Below the pieces are notes generated by a model that did no database searches, was not told the origin of the DNA, and worked only from the letters and a program-made list of their open reading frames with translations. Shown here piece after piece: positions 1-12,284 of a stretch of DNA of 64,000 nucleotides. The DNA lies in the NCBI GenBank assembly GCA_027943335.1, contig BSBK01001116.1, positions 1,272,001 through 1,336,000 of the forward strand, given 5' to 3'. The stretch's first letter is position 1. Each line of letters begins with the position of its first letter. Origin of the DNA: Chamaecyparis obtusa (lineage: Eukaryota > Streptophyta > Pinopsida > Cupressales > Cupressaceae). Made by a program: the position numbers and the translations under genes.

Positions 1-1100
1 AAAAAAATAAAAAATTACATACCTGTCCAATTAAGATTCCTTCTAGGTTGTTAGTATTTCTTCTTCCATGAGAATATGGATATATAATTATGAATATTTT
101 AATTATATCTTCCTAGATTTCATGTGTTGAGTAATTTGGTTTTCGAATTTATATTGACAAAAGGAGGTTTGTTGTCTATTAATTTATGATAAAAAATAAT
201 AATAATAATAAAAAATGGGTGGGTGGGGCCATCACCCCCCACCCAAACGATGACCCCAAGGGTTGCTAGTGGCAACCAAGGTTGTCGTGGCAGCAATGGC
301 TACTAGCGACAACCAATGTTGTCGTGGTAGCAAAGGCTGCCAATGACAACTTTGGGATGCCCTTAGTAGCTAAGGGGTCGAGGTACCATGGGCTCCATCC
401 CCAATTTTAAGCGGGGGTTTTCTTTTAAAAAAAATTATTTAAAATTTTTATTTTATTTTATTTTATATTAATTAATATTAATTGATAATAAATATTAATA
501 TTTAATATTTTAAATATTATTTATTAATATGTAATTATTAATAATATTAATTGATATTAAAATTATATTACTTTTGAATTATGTTTTATTAATATATATG
601 TATATAGGCTTTTGTCATTTTGAGATGAAATATTTTTATATTAGAAATAATTGATTTTAAATGGAAAAATAGTAGTTGGATTATATTTTTAGTCAAACTA
701 GACTTTTTTGGGAAATAAATTTAATTGGGTTGCATGTTATGGAAAATGTATTTTCTACTGTGATTGTGGATCTTAAGGGAGGTTTTACATTGCCTGTGTT
801 AGGAGCATTACCAGAGGCTTGGGGTTGTATTTATGTTAATGCTTATGTGTTTATTTATCATACCTCATGTTGTTGTATTGTTTGAATCATCTTTTCATCC
901 TAAGCTCATGTTTTGTGGACAATGTGAGAGAGTTGTTATGATATTATGGTTATGTGAGAATCAGTGTGTTCCTCTTATATTATGGAGCTTATTTGAGGAT
1001 TATCATTATCATTTTCTTTTTATCTAGTTTATGAGCCTAGGTGTATGCACCAAGAAGCTAAGTGGAAAAATAGGGTGGCTTCTAACTATGGTTCTTAATA
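1..1100. other. Non-coding, mostly AT-rich stretch with a small GC-rich block
   Basis: I see no gene here. Positions 216-420 are noticeably GC-richer than the surroundings. They contain an imperfect direct repeat of about 37 bp (starting near 281 and 318, both GTTGTCGTGG-like) and a perfect 7 bp stem with a 4 nt loop (CGACAAC 307-313 / GTTGTCG 318-324). Positions 421-600 are almost pure A/T with repeated ATTAATATTA-like words. Short open frames at 676-1027 have no recognisable composition and are not supported as genes. Confidence 0.5.
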
Positions 1101-2100
1101 AGGGCTTACGTTCGTAGTAACCCTCTTGCTCCCCAAAGGGACTCCTTACCTTGCGGCAAGTAACGAACCTCACGGCCTCAACAGTACCTTAAGCATTCTT
1201 GCTCAATATTTTCCTCACGGTCACAATCCCACAAGTGCTCACATCAAGCGAAGACAAGCACTACGTCTACCAAGGTTTTGTGTCCTTGATAGCCTTGATT
1301 TTATAGTGGGTCGGAATAGCTGACAATAAGCTTGTCCCCATTTGGGTCGTTCCTCTTGATTGTTCAAGAGCAGGCCCACTAAAGGATTCTAAAGATCTAA
1401 ACAAAAAATAGATCAACTTATGAAGTTCAAAGATTTTGTTTCACCACAAGGGTGAAGAACATACTCCTTTATCTCAAAGCTTTCTCCCAAACACACCAAG
1501 CAAAGTTCAACTACCCTCTTGCTTCCAAAATCCTAAGATGGGTCAAGATTTTTTGGTTCACCACAAGCGTGAAGAGCATACTTCTCCTACCACCTCAAAA
1601 TCTCTTCCACAAGATATTAATGTTCCTAAGAAAAAGAAACAACTAGTAATTTCCACACTTGAAATGAAAATAAAAACAAGCACACTTTTTTTTTTTTTTT
1701 TTTGTATTTTTATACTTTTTGGGCAGCCCTACAAATATTGTTAGTAGCCCTTGTGCATTTGAAGCTTTGACATGCGTTCTTTTGGCAAAATATTTCAAGC
1801 AATGAGAGCACCTACAAGCACAACTTGTTAGCCCCACAATGGTTAGCACATTAAAAATTAGATAATCTATAAGGAAAATAGCTGATCAAATGCAAAAATT
1901 TGAAAATGAAACCAACATGGTTGCATTAGGCTCAGAAAGAGCTTTCCAATGATATATCACACTTAAATTTTTGATACTGTTTGCAAACATTTCTCAAAAA
2001 TGGGTGCAGAGAATCCCAAACTTGCAGGATAACCAAAATAACTCAAAAATAGCTCACTACCAAGTACAAGCGATAGTTACAGACACTAAAATTATCATGT

Positions 2101-2254
2101 GATACTTCTCAATATACTGGGGTGATAATATTAGTCAATGCGATACTTCGCTCTATACCAGGCGATACTTCACCTGAGACCAGGCAATACTTCCGATAGG
2201 TGAAGTATCGCACGCGCATATAGAGAACTATCGCGCGATACTTCTAGAAGTATC
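2101..2254. repeat. GATACTTC motif cluster with perfect palindromes
   Basis: The word GATACTT recurs at 2101, 2142, 2164 and 2237, with an AATACTT variant at 2186, and in reverse as AAGTATC near 2203 and 2248. GCGATACTTCACCT (2162-2175) and its exact reverse complement (2198-2211) form a 14 bp stem with a 22 nt loop. GATACTTCTAGAAGTATC (2237-2254) is a perfect 18 bp palindrome, and TCGCGCGA (2231-2238) is also self-complementary. The cluster lies about 115-270 nt downstream of the PBS of the minus-strand Gypsy element, where retroelements carry packaging and dimerisation structures. That role is inferred. Confidence 0.7.
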
Positions 2255-2369
2255 ACACAATATTCTGAGATAGAAAAATAGAGACCAAAAATTAAGCTCA
2301 AAACTTGCCAAAAAATTAATGAAAATTGACGAAAATGCAGAAAAAGAAGGGACAAAGCTAATCTACTCT

Positions 2370-2387
2370 GCCCCACGGTGGGCGCCA
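2370..2387 (-). promoter_or_regulatory. Primer-binding site of the partial Gypsy element
   Basis: The minus strand reads TGGCGCCCACCGTGGGGC starting 4 nt inside the LTR edge at 2392. It starts with TGG, as expected for pairing with a tRNA 3' CCA end, and closely matches the PBS at 26347 in element B. Confidence 0.75.
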
Positions 2388-3519
2388 GAAATGTACACAC
2401 AAAATAGTGTACTTCTATGGATCATTACAATCAAGAACACTCAAGAATGAGGTCTCAAAAATCAATCCATAGCTCTTTATATATGGAGTTGCAAGATTGT
2501 AAAATTGCTCTCAGCTAGAGCTAATAAACTTAGTGACCTTGCTAGTCAACCACACAATGAGAGATTCAAGTGAAGACAAGGGCAAGAATGCCAATATCTC
2601 TAAGAATCAAATGAAATGAAATGAAAGTAAGCTAAGAATGAAGATGCAAATATGAAAGCTATGCTATGAAAATGAAAGTACAATCTAAACTATGAAATGG
2701 AAATAGCAAGTGTTACAATCCTTCCTATTAAACTAGATGAGTTATTCTAAAGCATGAATGGAAATCTAAACTATGAAAGCATGAAATATGAAGCTACTAT
2801 GCAAGAATGAAAACTAAACTATGAAGAAATGAAGAAAGCCAAGATGTGATGCAACAATGATCTCCAAAAAGCTTCAAACTCTTCAAGAATTCCTGCAGCA
2901 TAAAGTTAACATAAAAGTGAATGACCTAGAATGAGGAAGAGAGCTCTTCTTTTATAAGAAATGAGGCGAAATGGACCATGGAGATTAAGAGGAAAAAGAT
3001 TTAATCAATGATGGAGCATCAAAGAGGAGCAATCCATGTGCACAAATATCTTCCAATGAGAAAATAAGAGTTGACTTTTGTGTCCATATGAGACAAAAAG
3101 TGTTTTTCTTCTTTTTGTAAAATAGGAATAATGTTTTATTTGACCAACTTAGGATAAGATGAAAAGTGGGGGCTTTTTATTTATTAAAAGGGGAGGAAAT
3201 ATTCCTTTTGAATAAATAAAGACTATAGGATAAAATGGTTAGCCCATGGAAAATAATCGAAAATGATAAAACAGGATTTGATCAAGGAAATTGATATATT
3301 TGATAAAATGCTGATTTTTAAAAATATTGATTCAAGGATTTGATAAATTGTTGAATGGGGGCCCAAAGTCTAGGCAACCATTTTAGGGTGCATACACTAG
3401 GTAGGTCAACTAAGCTGTGTATAGGTGGGAAAAGGCTTGTAATAGGTGCCAGGACTCGCAAGTGGATGCTAGGATAACTTATTGCAAGTAGATAAAGTGA
3501 TAACATAATAAAATCTTTT

Positions 3520-4471
3520 AGGATAGAAACATTAATAAGATGTCTCTATTCCTCACCCATGCCTTGAGCGCTAGTACAAGCTAGGATGGTTTGTGAGAAG
3601 ATGCTTGTTGTCTGTGTGGACTTGGATATAGCATATAGTTGGTACCTCATTTGTATGAGAGTATAACTTATACGACATAGAGTCACTAGGGCACATGGGT
3701 CTTGAGAGGATACTAGGATAACTCTAGAGTTTACTTATGTGATGACACTTCCCCATATGCATCTTAGGTTTCCTACATGTGTTGGTTTCCTCTGGTTGAG
3801 TATTTATTACCTTTGTCATTTTGTTGTACCTTTTGAGATAGATAAATTTTAGGATCTCTTTCTTAATTAGTACTGTGGTTGATTTTGGTGTTTGATATCC
3901 GAGTGGGGTCTATTCTTATCTCCTCAGCACAGTGGGAGTGGACCATTTAGGTTCCATGAGGACTAGTGGTAGTGATTCTTTTAACATTTGAGATTTTGAC
4001 GATTGTGTACCAGTGCTGGATGATCCTTGTAGAAATTGTACCTTCTTGTTCATCATTATTGGAGATGTATACTTTTCTTTCTTATTGTATGTTCTCATAT
4101 CATTGTTTCAGTTACTTCAAAGATATCATATTGTACTTTATATTTGGATCATTATTACATATATTGTGACTTGTGCAGTGGATGGGGGTTATCATGTATA
4201 AGATGATGTATTTACTTACATTATGCAAAGACTTTGTATGGTTGTTATATTAAGTAGATTAATTAGCATTTACATAATCTACATTAATGAACCCTTGAGA
4301 TTTGTGATATGTAATTGATATTGTATTATGAGTATGTATCAACTTTAAGTTATTACTTCCTTTTTGTTATTCAATATTGTATGTAAACTCTTCAGAAAAA
4401 AAATTAGTTTGTAAACAAGTAGTAACAAATTTTAGGTTAATCTCTCTTGGGTTCTCTGGCAGGGCATTACA
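3520..4471 (-). mobile_element. Probable LTR of another Gypsy-like element (minus strand)
   Basis: On the minus strand the sequence starting at 4471 begins TGTAATGCCCTGCC, the style of start seen in plant Gypsy LTRs (element B in this window starts TGTAATACCCC). The left boundary is uncertain and no PBS, PPT or second copy is visible, so this is a tentative solo or truncated LTR. The short open frames inside it are not gene-like. Confidence 0.35.
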
Positions 4472-4507
4472 TCTTGATTGTTTTGTCTTTAAATATCGTT
4501 CATAAAC

Positions 4508-6698
4508 TGTCAATAAATAGAATTGCCCTTTTACACAAGCTTTCAAAATGACTTTTGGATGGATAAATTGGAAGACAAAACCTAAGACTAACAGTTGAGT
4601 CACTTGTAATGGTTATGTGCAAGCGCTCTCTAAATTTTGATATGAAGGTACAACTCCATTCATTTGATTTACAATGAATGATATTTTGATTATGCCTTTA
4701 ACCATAAGGCAAAGAAGGAACACTGACATTCACCCACCAACATGGAATGAATGAGATTATAGATTTAAAAGACTTAAAAGAAAACTAAATACATGACACA
4801 AAATCCATTTACTCAATCTTCTTACTATAGAGAAATAAGAGGGAGATCAAATATTTCATTTTTGCATCTATGAGTGCATAAAACCAACAAATTTTACAAC
4901 ACATATATTTAACAAAATGGATCATGACAACATTTAAAAATGATTGAAACAACCTATAGATTAATTTCAATCAGAGAAATATATATTCAAACCCACATAT
5001 CTAATATATAGATTCCTTCTTATTTTTAAATACATAATAAAAAATAACAAACAAATCATTTTACCCCTACACCTAGAATTGATTTTTAAAAATAAAAATA
5101 TATTTTCCCCTCTCTTTCTCTATTACAGAATATGGAATTGAAAAACTGTCTCCTTCCTTTAGAGCCTACAAACTTTTTGGAAAAAGAAGAACTGAACCCC
5201 TTTTTTTTGTCAGAATCCTCTTTTTAAAGATTTTTCTCTCTAAGAAGCATCTTTGTTTCCCTAACTAAATCTTGAAAATATTATTAATTAATCTTTTATT
5301 TTATCTTTTACCTTCCTCTCGACAACTCTCCTTTCTAGGCTTCACATCCTTATAAGCATTAGAGTTAAAAGGTTTATAAATATAATATTCTAAAGCTTGA
5401 AATGATATTTATAATTATATTTAGACAAGTAGCATTTAGAATGATGACTTGTATCTACTTAAGATAAAAAAAAATCCGCATGCCTTTCGTAGGTGAATTT
5501 AGGAAAACTGATCCCACCAAGATTCAAGTCCGTCATCGGTAGCTACTATAATTATTTCCTTTTGTCTCTTCATGGACCCATAGAGTTATTCTCATAACCT
5601 CTATTTGTAATTCTTAAATATGCCCGCATCTTTAGGAGTGAGAATAGCATTGATGATTTGGGTGGACTGGACATATTTCCTGGCTTTTTGTGTTATTTGA
5701 ATTCAGTCTCTATACAGGGGGCATAACTCTTTATTGAACAGTTGGATCTTTCTCATTTTTTTTATATATTAGTTCAATCCTAGTTTTTTGCATTCACACC
5801 AGGTAGATTGGACAAATGAAATATAAGCTGAAAGTTATATGGTACATATTAAGGGTCTAGAAACTATCTTGAAAACAGACTTGTTCACACTCCCTCTATA
5901 TTAGATCACTATTATGTATCTTTGCTAATTGCAATGCAACACTTACAAATTTTTGTGCCTAGATTGATAGCTTATGCAAATTTTCTATATTTTAAGTTGT
6001 TTTTTTAGGCCATATTTTATGTTGTCTTTGCATCCTCTAAAATTTTTAATTGTATGGAGAATCAGACTCTATTTTGTAAAATATCAATGAAACATACTAC
6101 ACTTTCAAGTGACATTGTTTGAACGATTATCTGTGGTTGTTGTCTCATTCCATGAATATCATGTTCAAAAGCATCTTCACCTTCATTCTTTAACTTCACA
6201 ACAACGAGCATAACATTTGCATTGGTTTCTTGCTACTTGATGAATCGACATTACAACTGTAATGTTTTTGGGGTATGTACATCTCCATTTACCTTCACAC
6301 CTTCGTGAACCTCCAATTTTGATGGGTTACTCCATTGTAATGTTTCCCATGATAAGGACTTCATATTTGTAGATTCAACATCTGTCACTCGATAATTGAA
6401 TACCTTTTAATACTTGAAGTTGGGACTTTGAATCTAAACATCTCAACTTTGAATCGAGGCACTCAAGACTTTTGAACTCTTGATGTTGAACCTGTATCTT
6501 TGAACCATTGAACTTGCACACTTTGAACCTGTTGAACTTGTTGAACCTGTTGAATTGGTTCAAGGGGTTCAATGACCCATTCTTTCACTTAACCATAATT
6601 TAACACACAACTTTAGAGGGAAAATGTTTATAGGGGCACAACATGCAAATAGAGGGGCTTGACTCAATTTTTTTAAATTGGGCACTATAAGTGGGACA
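4508..6698 (-). repeat. 3' LTR of Gypsy D, with about 1.2 kb of extra sequence
   Basis: The ends match the right LTR: 4508-5147 pairs with 8841-9480, and 6369-6698 pairs with about 9490-9818. The middle part (5148-6368) is unmatched. Minus-strand edges are TGTCCCAC...TTGACA. TTGAAC-type words repeat densely at 6400-6575. Confidence 0.8.
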
Positions 6699-7290
6699 AA
6701 AAATGGCTTTGTGTGGGGACGTGGACTATAAGGACACAAAGAATCTAGAATATCTCTAGTAGAGGAGAATAGTGCCTAGCTCCATTGGGTAACAAAGTCA
6801 AAGAAAAATAGAGCACATGGAGTTGCTTGCAGATGGGCAGAGGAGTGAAGGGTAAAACTAACAAGCCAAAACTGACAGCAAACTAAGCACAAAAAAAACT
6901 TATAAATCTAAACAAACTACCTCTAGATCACACCAAAATTTGATTTACAAAAGATAGGGCAAACAACCCATATCTCCAAGGGCGCATATGGATGCTTTAT
7001 GTAAAGCCATTGATTGGTTGAGAAAAGTATCTACTAGTGCAAAAAAGTGGCTAAGATGTAAGAGGCATCATTTTCAATGGACAACCTGCAATCACTATGA
7101 GAAAAGACCCAATATCAATGCATTGTAAAATCTTCCTAAATAACATATTGGGTCCAAGAAGCCACTATGCATTATAGACTTCTGGCTGCAATCTATTGCC
7201 ACCATATTGAGTGAGTTGGTTTGCACCAAAAATACTAATGCCTTCCATACAAGTCTTAGAAAAATAAGTTAGGCCTTTGGTAGGACAACC

Positions 7291-7839
7291 TTATTCAAGA
7301 GTGTAAGGGTGATCTACAAAATTGTTCTTATCAAAATCTGAATTTGGATTTACTGGAAATTTTCTCTCAAAGAATGTGTTACCAAGATCATCTTCACAAC
7401 AAAATAATTCCAGCATGGGATGACTATCAAATAGCTCATCTTCACAATCAAATTTTGATACCTCTAATTTAGATTGTGTGTGTGATACCATTATAGAGGT
7501 AAATGAGTTTTCTTTAGTTTGTACTTCAATATTCTCATGATTCTCCAATGCTTTGGGTTGTAAGAATTCTTCATTATCTCTCATACAAATAAATTGAAAA
7601 GACTTGTAGTCCATATGCATATCAAGATGAGAGATATCTTCTATTTTCTCACCACTTAACATTTCTTGTTCATGCTGATTTTCCATGTTTTCTTGATCAA
7701 AATCATTTGTTGGAATTGCATTAGAAACTTCAAATGTAAAAGACTCAAATTTTGAAAAAGAAACACTTCCCAACAAAATTTCATTTAGTTTTTCGCAATC
7801 AAATCCTTTATCAATAGAAGAAACATCTAGGTAAGTCAT
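7291..7839 (-). pseudogene. Open region between gag and the 3' LTR in Gypsy D, unknown function
   Basis: An open frame of 182 codons on the minus strand, downstream of gag in Gypsy D. It is acidic, rich in E, D, N and F, and has no motif I recognise: no D-S/T-G protease triad and no zinc knuckle. Plant Gypsy elements often have a poorly conserved linker or C-terminal gag region here, which is the most likely explanation. It is inside a retrotransposon and should not be counted as a host gene. Confidence 0.4.
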
Positions 7840-8119
7840 TAAATCATTTCATTGTGTGGTATGATTACCCATGTATTCAAAAGAATCATCATTATCAACA
7901 TGTAAATAATAAATCCCTACAATGTTAGAAGAGCTATTTTCAATCACAGGCGGTGTTTGGAAATCTTCCTCATTAAAAATTGTTAAATTTTGATGATAAG
8001 AGATAGGTAGTGTTGGCTTTTCTTATTGCATGATAAGTGTCTTTTGTACTTATGATCATGAAGATGAATTTCAGATTGTGGCACCTTCACAATACATTTA
8101 CTCATGGACTTCATCCCAC

Positions 8120-8613
8120 TTAAAATATATCATCATCTATCTCAATAGCTTCCTTTTGAGCATCCTCCAAATTTTGCATTTTCTTATGTTTCAACAGGAA
8201 TTTAATTTCAGTTTGCAATCTAGCAATAAACACACACAACTGATTGCTTTCAATCGATTGGCATGCTTGAGGAATTTTACCAACACAACGATTAAACCTT
8301 TCAACAAAACTTCTCATAGACTCATTTTCTTTCATTTGGGTTTGAAAGAAACTCAACAATAAATTATAAGTATCAACCACATGCTTAAATATCCCAAGAA
8401 ATGTTACCTTCAAATCATTCCAGCTGGTAATGCATCTGCCTTGCAAATTCTGAAACCATTCGACAATGCTTCCAACAAGGCTTTCAACAAACAACCTCAC
8501 AAATATATTTTCTTCATGTATTCCAAGAATATCACATGTGATAATGACTTCTTTAATGCAGTCATCACGATATTGGGTCTTATCTCCAGCAAACTTAGGA
8601 AAACATTCTCTTG
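8120..8613 (-). pseudogene. Gypsy gag (retrotransposon gag domain) fragment
   Basis: The minus-strand frame contains a typical plant Gypsy capsid core: FPKFAGD, then RLFVESLVGSIVEWFQNL, then SWNDLKVTFLGIFKH, MRSFVERFNRCVGKIPQA and NQLCVFIARL. This order and spacing match the retrotransposon gag domain (PF03732 type), which forms the virus-like particle shell. At least one stop interrupts the upstream part near 8610. No C-terminal zinc knuckle was recognised. It lies 200 bp inside the PBS (8814-8834), as expected. Confidence 0.8.
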
Positions 8614-8813
8614 ACCCTTTAGGAAAAGTTTAATATAGGGGCAAAGAAAAAGGTCCAACCTAAGCTACCCATGATTGGGCTGCAAACAAAGCCATAACAT
8701 ATACTTGAATTCTTTGCCAAGATATATTTAAATAAAACATAGAGTCACCAATCTTGCATACACAACAATAATTTTAACAATCTAAGGAAGGAAAGCACTA
8801 ATATTTCATTTCT

Positions 8814-8834
8814 GGTTCCCCAATGGAGTCACCA
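8814..8834 (-). promoter_or_regulatory. Primer-binding site of Gypsy D
   Basis: The minus strand reads TGGTGACTCCATTGGGGAAC, 6 nt inside the right LTR edge at 8841. The TGG start and position are right for first-strand priming. Confidence 0.75.
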
Positions 8835-8840
8835 AAAATT

Positions 8841-9818
8841 TGTTAGTAAATAGATTTTTCCTTTTACACAAGCTTTCAAAATGACTCCTGAATGAACAAA
8901 TTGGATGACAAAACCGGTGACTAACATTTGAGTCACTTTCAATGGTTATGCACAAGTTCTCTCTGAATTTTGATATGAAGGTGCAACTCCCTTTGTTTGA
9001 TTTACAATGAATGATATTTTTATTATGTCTTTAACGAAAAGACAAAGAAGGCACACTGACATTCACCCATGTTAACATGAAATGAATGCGATTATAGATT
9101 TAAATAACATAAAAGAAAACTAAATACATGTCACAACAACCATTTACTCAATCTTCCCACTACAAAGAAACAAAAGGGAGATCAAATATTTCATTTTTGC
9201 ACATATGAGTGCATTAAACCAACATATTTACAACACACATATACTTAATAAAATGGAGCACGACAACATTTAAAAATGATTGAAACATCCTATCTAGATT
9301 AATCTCAATCAGAGAAATATACATTCAAACCCACATATCCAATATATAGATTTCTTCTTATTTTAAAATACATAATAAAAATGACCAACAGATCATTTTA
9401 CCCATGCACCCAGAATTGAGTTTGAAAAATAAAAATGTATTTTCCCCTTCCTTTCTCAGTTAGAAAATATAGAACTAAATAACTAAAAATGTAGTTTCAA
9501 CATCTGTCACCTGATTATTGAATACCCTTTAATACTCAAAGTTGGGACTTTGAATCTGAACATTTGAACTTTGAACCTAGGCACTATGGACTTCTGAACT
9601 CTTGATGTTGAACCCGCACCTTCGAACCATTGAACTTGCACTTTGAACCCGTTAAACTTGTTGATCCCATTGAACTAGTTCAAGGGGTTCAATGACCTGT
9701 TCTTTCACTTAACTAGAATTTAACATGCAACTTTTGAGGGAAAATGTTTATAGAGACACAACATGCAAATAGAGGGGCTTGACTCAATTTTTAAAAATTG
9801 GGCACTATAAGTGGGCCA
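8841..9818 (-). repeat. 5' LTR of Gypsy D
   Basis: About 978 bp, alignable with 4508-5147 plus 6369-6698. It is adjacent to the PBS at 8814-8834. The outer edge abuts a Copia gag remnant, so Gypsy D appears to have landed in that Copia element. Confidence 0.85.
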
Positions 9819-9821
9819 ACA

Positions 9822-11833
9822 TATACCAAGACCAACTTATCCCATATCTCTTTAGCACCTTTTAAACCTTTCACCTTTTGAAATTTTGCCTCACATATAC
9901 TATTGAAAAATAATTGCTCTTGCTTTCACATTAGCTTCTTTTTGTCATTCTTCATTTGTAGTCAAATGTCTCCCAAAAGGAGTAGAAAGACTAGTTTGAA
10001 TAACCTCTCAAATACCATTCTACAATGTTTCTAGATATGCTTCCATCTTCTCTTTCCAATAAGAAAAATTAGTGTCATCAAATACTAAAGCCTAAAAATG
10101 TAAATTCTATCCCATCCAAGAGCTGCCTCAAGTGGTTAAGCTTCTTTAAGAGGAACCTTCCATTTATACCAATTGTTGATTACACTTTGGATGTTGAGAA
10201 GGGGAGGGGGGGTGAATCAACATAAACCAAAATCACATTTTTAAAGTAAACAACTAACTTCAATATTCACCATATGAAACATTAAGAAAGTAATGAATAA
10301 AACCAACAATACATGGACACAGATTTTATACGTGAAAAAACTAAATTGGGAAAAACCACGGTGAACACTTGCCCACAAAGATAATTCATAGATGTATATA
10401 GCATGATTACAAAAGATGGTAGAATCTCATTGCTCCATACTTGTAACCATAGGTTCACTGCCAATACAACAATGAATACATATAGGAGCTCACTAATCTA
10501 AACTTGCAAACGGAGGCTCACTTCCAAAGTAGCAAGATCTAATAATAAACTTGTGCACCCAATACTCATTGTCCCATGGACAAGGTTCGTCAACTCTTTA
10601 CAATAAATAAAGAGAGATTAGATCCTAATAATGCAGTTGATCTGCATAACATTTTCAATCTCAATAGTACGTCATTATTGCCCTTTCTTCTCTACCACTA
10701 TAATTGAACTTTACTCTTTTGAAACTCTAGAAATAGATCTCTACTAGTTCCTCCACAACACTCTAGCTTTCACTCTTGCGATTTTCCAAACCATAAACTA
10801 TGCTTATATACAAGATAGATAATTGTAGATTGCAACAGTGTTGACCATTCCAAAAGGATATTACAATTAAGTTAGAAGTTGATCATGATAACAATAAAAT
10901 ACGATAAGGATCCATGTCAGAAGAAAACATAGAATGGATCCAACGAGATAAAAGATAATCATTAAATGCATAGCTCACACATAGCACAAACCCATTCAAA
11001 TAAGAGATAAACATTAAATGTATAACTTGGACCTAAATTAGGAAGCATGATCCACTCCAGGAGAGAGAGGGAACCATGAACACACTACAAATAGCCTGAT
11101 GCCAGATCCACACTTACTAGAACAACTTTGCCATCTCAAACATGCAGTCACACTACCCAAAGAGCTACTTAACTTGTCAACTAAGTCTAAACCTCCACAC
11201 ACCATGCAGAGATCCATAGGCCATGTCAGGGACAATATCACTTTCCAACTATCCAAGTCAAAAGTTATCAACACGTTTTTGAACCAGACCACAAATTGAT
11301 GATAACTGCAACACTTGGAAACACTATTTCTAGAACACCAAAATATACCACAACCAAGACCAAAACCTGAATATTAAGCAAAATAAATTTGCATGTCTTC
11401 AACCTTGAATTCTAGAGAAGAAAACTTCTTGAAAACACAACTGAATATCTATCATCTTCAACCACATAACTCTATTACTGAACCATTGATAACTCTATTA
11501 TTGAATCATCGACATCTAGACAAAACCAAAGATTTTCATACCTAAGAAAATAACTTTGAAGCACTAGATATAGTCTCTAGAATACATCATTATCTTCTAC
11601 TATTTTATAGCATTAAATATATACCTATCTTCCACTATTGTATAACATTGAATACATACTTGTCTTCATACATACCTATCTTCCACAGGTTCAGTAGCCC
11701 TAACATGCACAATACACAAACTTCTTCAAATATAGTAGACTTTCGGACCACAGTATTTGAGAAAACACAAATACCTCTGGATCACAATGTTTGACATCAA
11801 TGACAGCAAACAACCAAACATATATTTCCAACA
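9822..11833 (-). mobile_element. Truncated minus-strand Copia element E: 5' LTR plus start of gag
   Basis: The 5' LTR spans 10174-11833 (about 1.66 kb). On the minus strand it starts TGTTGGAAATATATG and ends TGTAATCAACA, the TG...CA borders of Copia LTRs. Two bases inside is TGGTATAAATGG, a decayed form of the initiator-Met primer site TGGTATCAGAGC. Beyond that, about 9830-10100 on the minus strand encodes a broken gag N-terminus including FDDTNFSYWKEKMEAYLET, typical of Copia gag, with several stops. The rest of the element is cut off by the LTR of Gypsy D at 9818, and no continuation appears left of 4508. Confidence 0.75.
10174..11833 (-). repeat. Copia 5' LTR (element E)
   Basis: About 1660 bp with TGTTGG...CAACA borders on the minus strand and a degenerate Met-type PBS just inside. 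A plus-strand poly-G run lies near 10201-10211, at the 3' end of the LTR in its own orientation. The same placement of a C/G homopolymer a few dozen bases before the LTR end is seen in the Copia LTRs at 18640, 56827 and 58321. Confidence 0.7.
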
Positions 11834-12224
11834 CATAATATTAAATATAATGTTATATGTTTAGTTTTTATTTATATTCGTTATTTAAATATCTATAATT
11901 TATTAAAAATATACAGTTACGATCTAGTTGTTATTATACATTATATGGAATAGTCTTATAGATCTAATTTCTTTATCATGTCATTTCCCCTTCGAAGGAG
12001 AATGAGGTTAATTTAAATTATTGCAAATGATTAAGATAGAAGATGCATTATGTAAAGTTCGTAAGGAATATTATACTAAACAAATTTTAATTTCTTTGCA
12101 AGTGGAAACCAAGAATTAATAATTAACATATAATAATTTATCACAAAGTACAAAAGTGCAATGCACTATATTCAAGAAGAAGAAGATGATACTAACAAAA
12201 TTTGGTTGTAGAAAATCTCTCTCT

Positions 12225-12227
<3 letters not shown>
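11834..12227. other. AT-rich spacer, nothing recognised
   Basis: No open frame, terminal repeat or motif of note. It separates the Copia LTR from the microsatellite at 12228. Confidence 0.5.

Positions 12228-12281
<54 letters not shown>
12228..12281. repeat. (TA)27 microsatellite
   Basis: An uninterrupted run of about 27 TA units, immediately followed by a long polypyrimidine tract. Confidence 0.95.

Positions 12282-12282
<1 letters not shown>

Positions 12283-12284
<2 letters not shown>

Larger units (their letters stand above)
1100..3290 (-). mobile_element. Partial minus-strand Gypsy retrotransposon: 5' LTR, PBS and leader
   Basis: On the minus strand, an LTR ending ...TGTGTGTACA (plus-strand edge at 2392) is followed after four bases by TGGCGCCCACCGTGGGGC, the primer-binding site form common in plant Gypsy elements. 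The LTR therefore lies at 2392 to roughly 3290 and the interior runs left from 2369. A minus-strand TATAAAAG sits near 2950. The outer LTR edge cannot be placed because no second LTR is visible. Positions 1100-2369 would be the leader; no gag is found before the sequence changes character near 1100. The element is truncated or its body is lost. Confidence 0.65.
4508..9818 (-). mobile_element. Minus-strand Gypsy retrotransposon D with gag, RT/IN lost
   Basis: Two related LTRs bound this element: a left (3') LTR at 4508-6698 and a right (5') LTR at 8841-9818. The minus-strand PBS TGGTGACTCCATTGGGGAACC lies at 8814-8834, just inside the right LTR. The interior is only about 2.1 kb and holds gag (8120-8613) and an open region at 7291-7839, with no reverse transcriptase, RNase H or integrase. 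The left LTR is about 1.2 kb longer than the right because 5148-6368 has no counterpart in the right copy. No target duplication is visible, and the two flanks belong to different elements, so a rearrangement is likely. LTR divergence is substantial, so this is an old insertion. Confidence 0.85.

Noticed and set aside
2170..2400. Minus-strand open frame of 76 codons across the PBS region
   Set aside because: It overlaps the PBS, the LTR edge and the palindrome cluster; its composition is non-coding.
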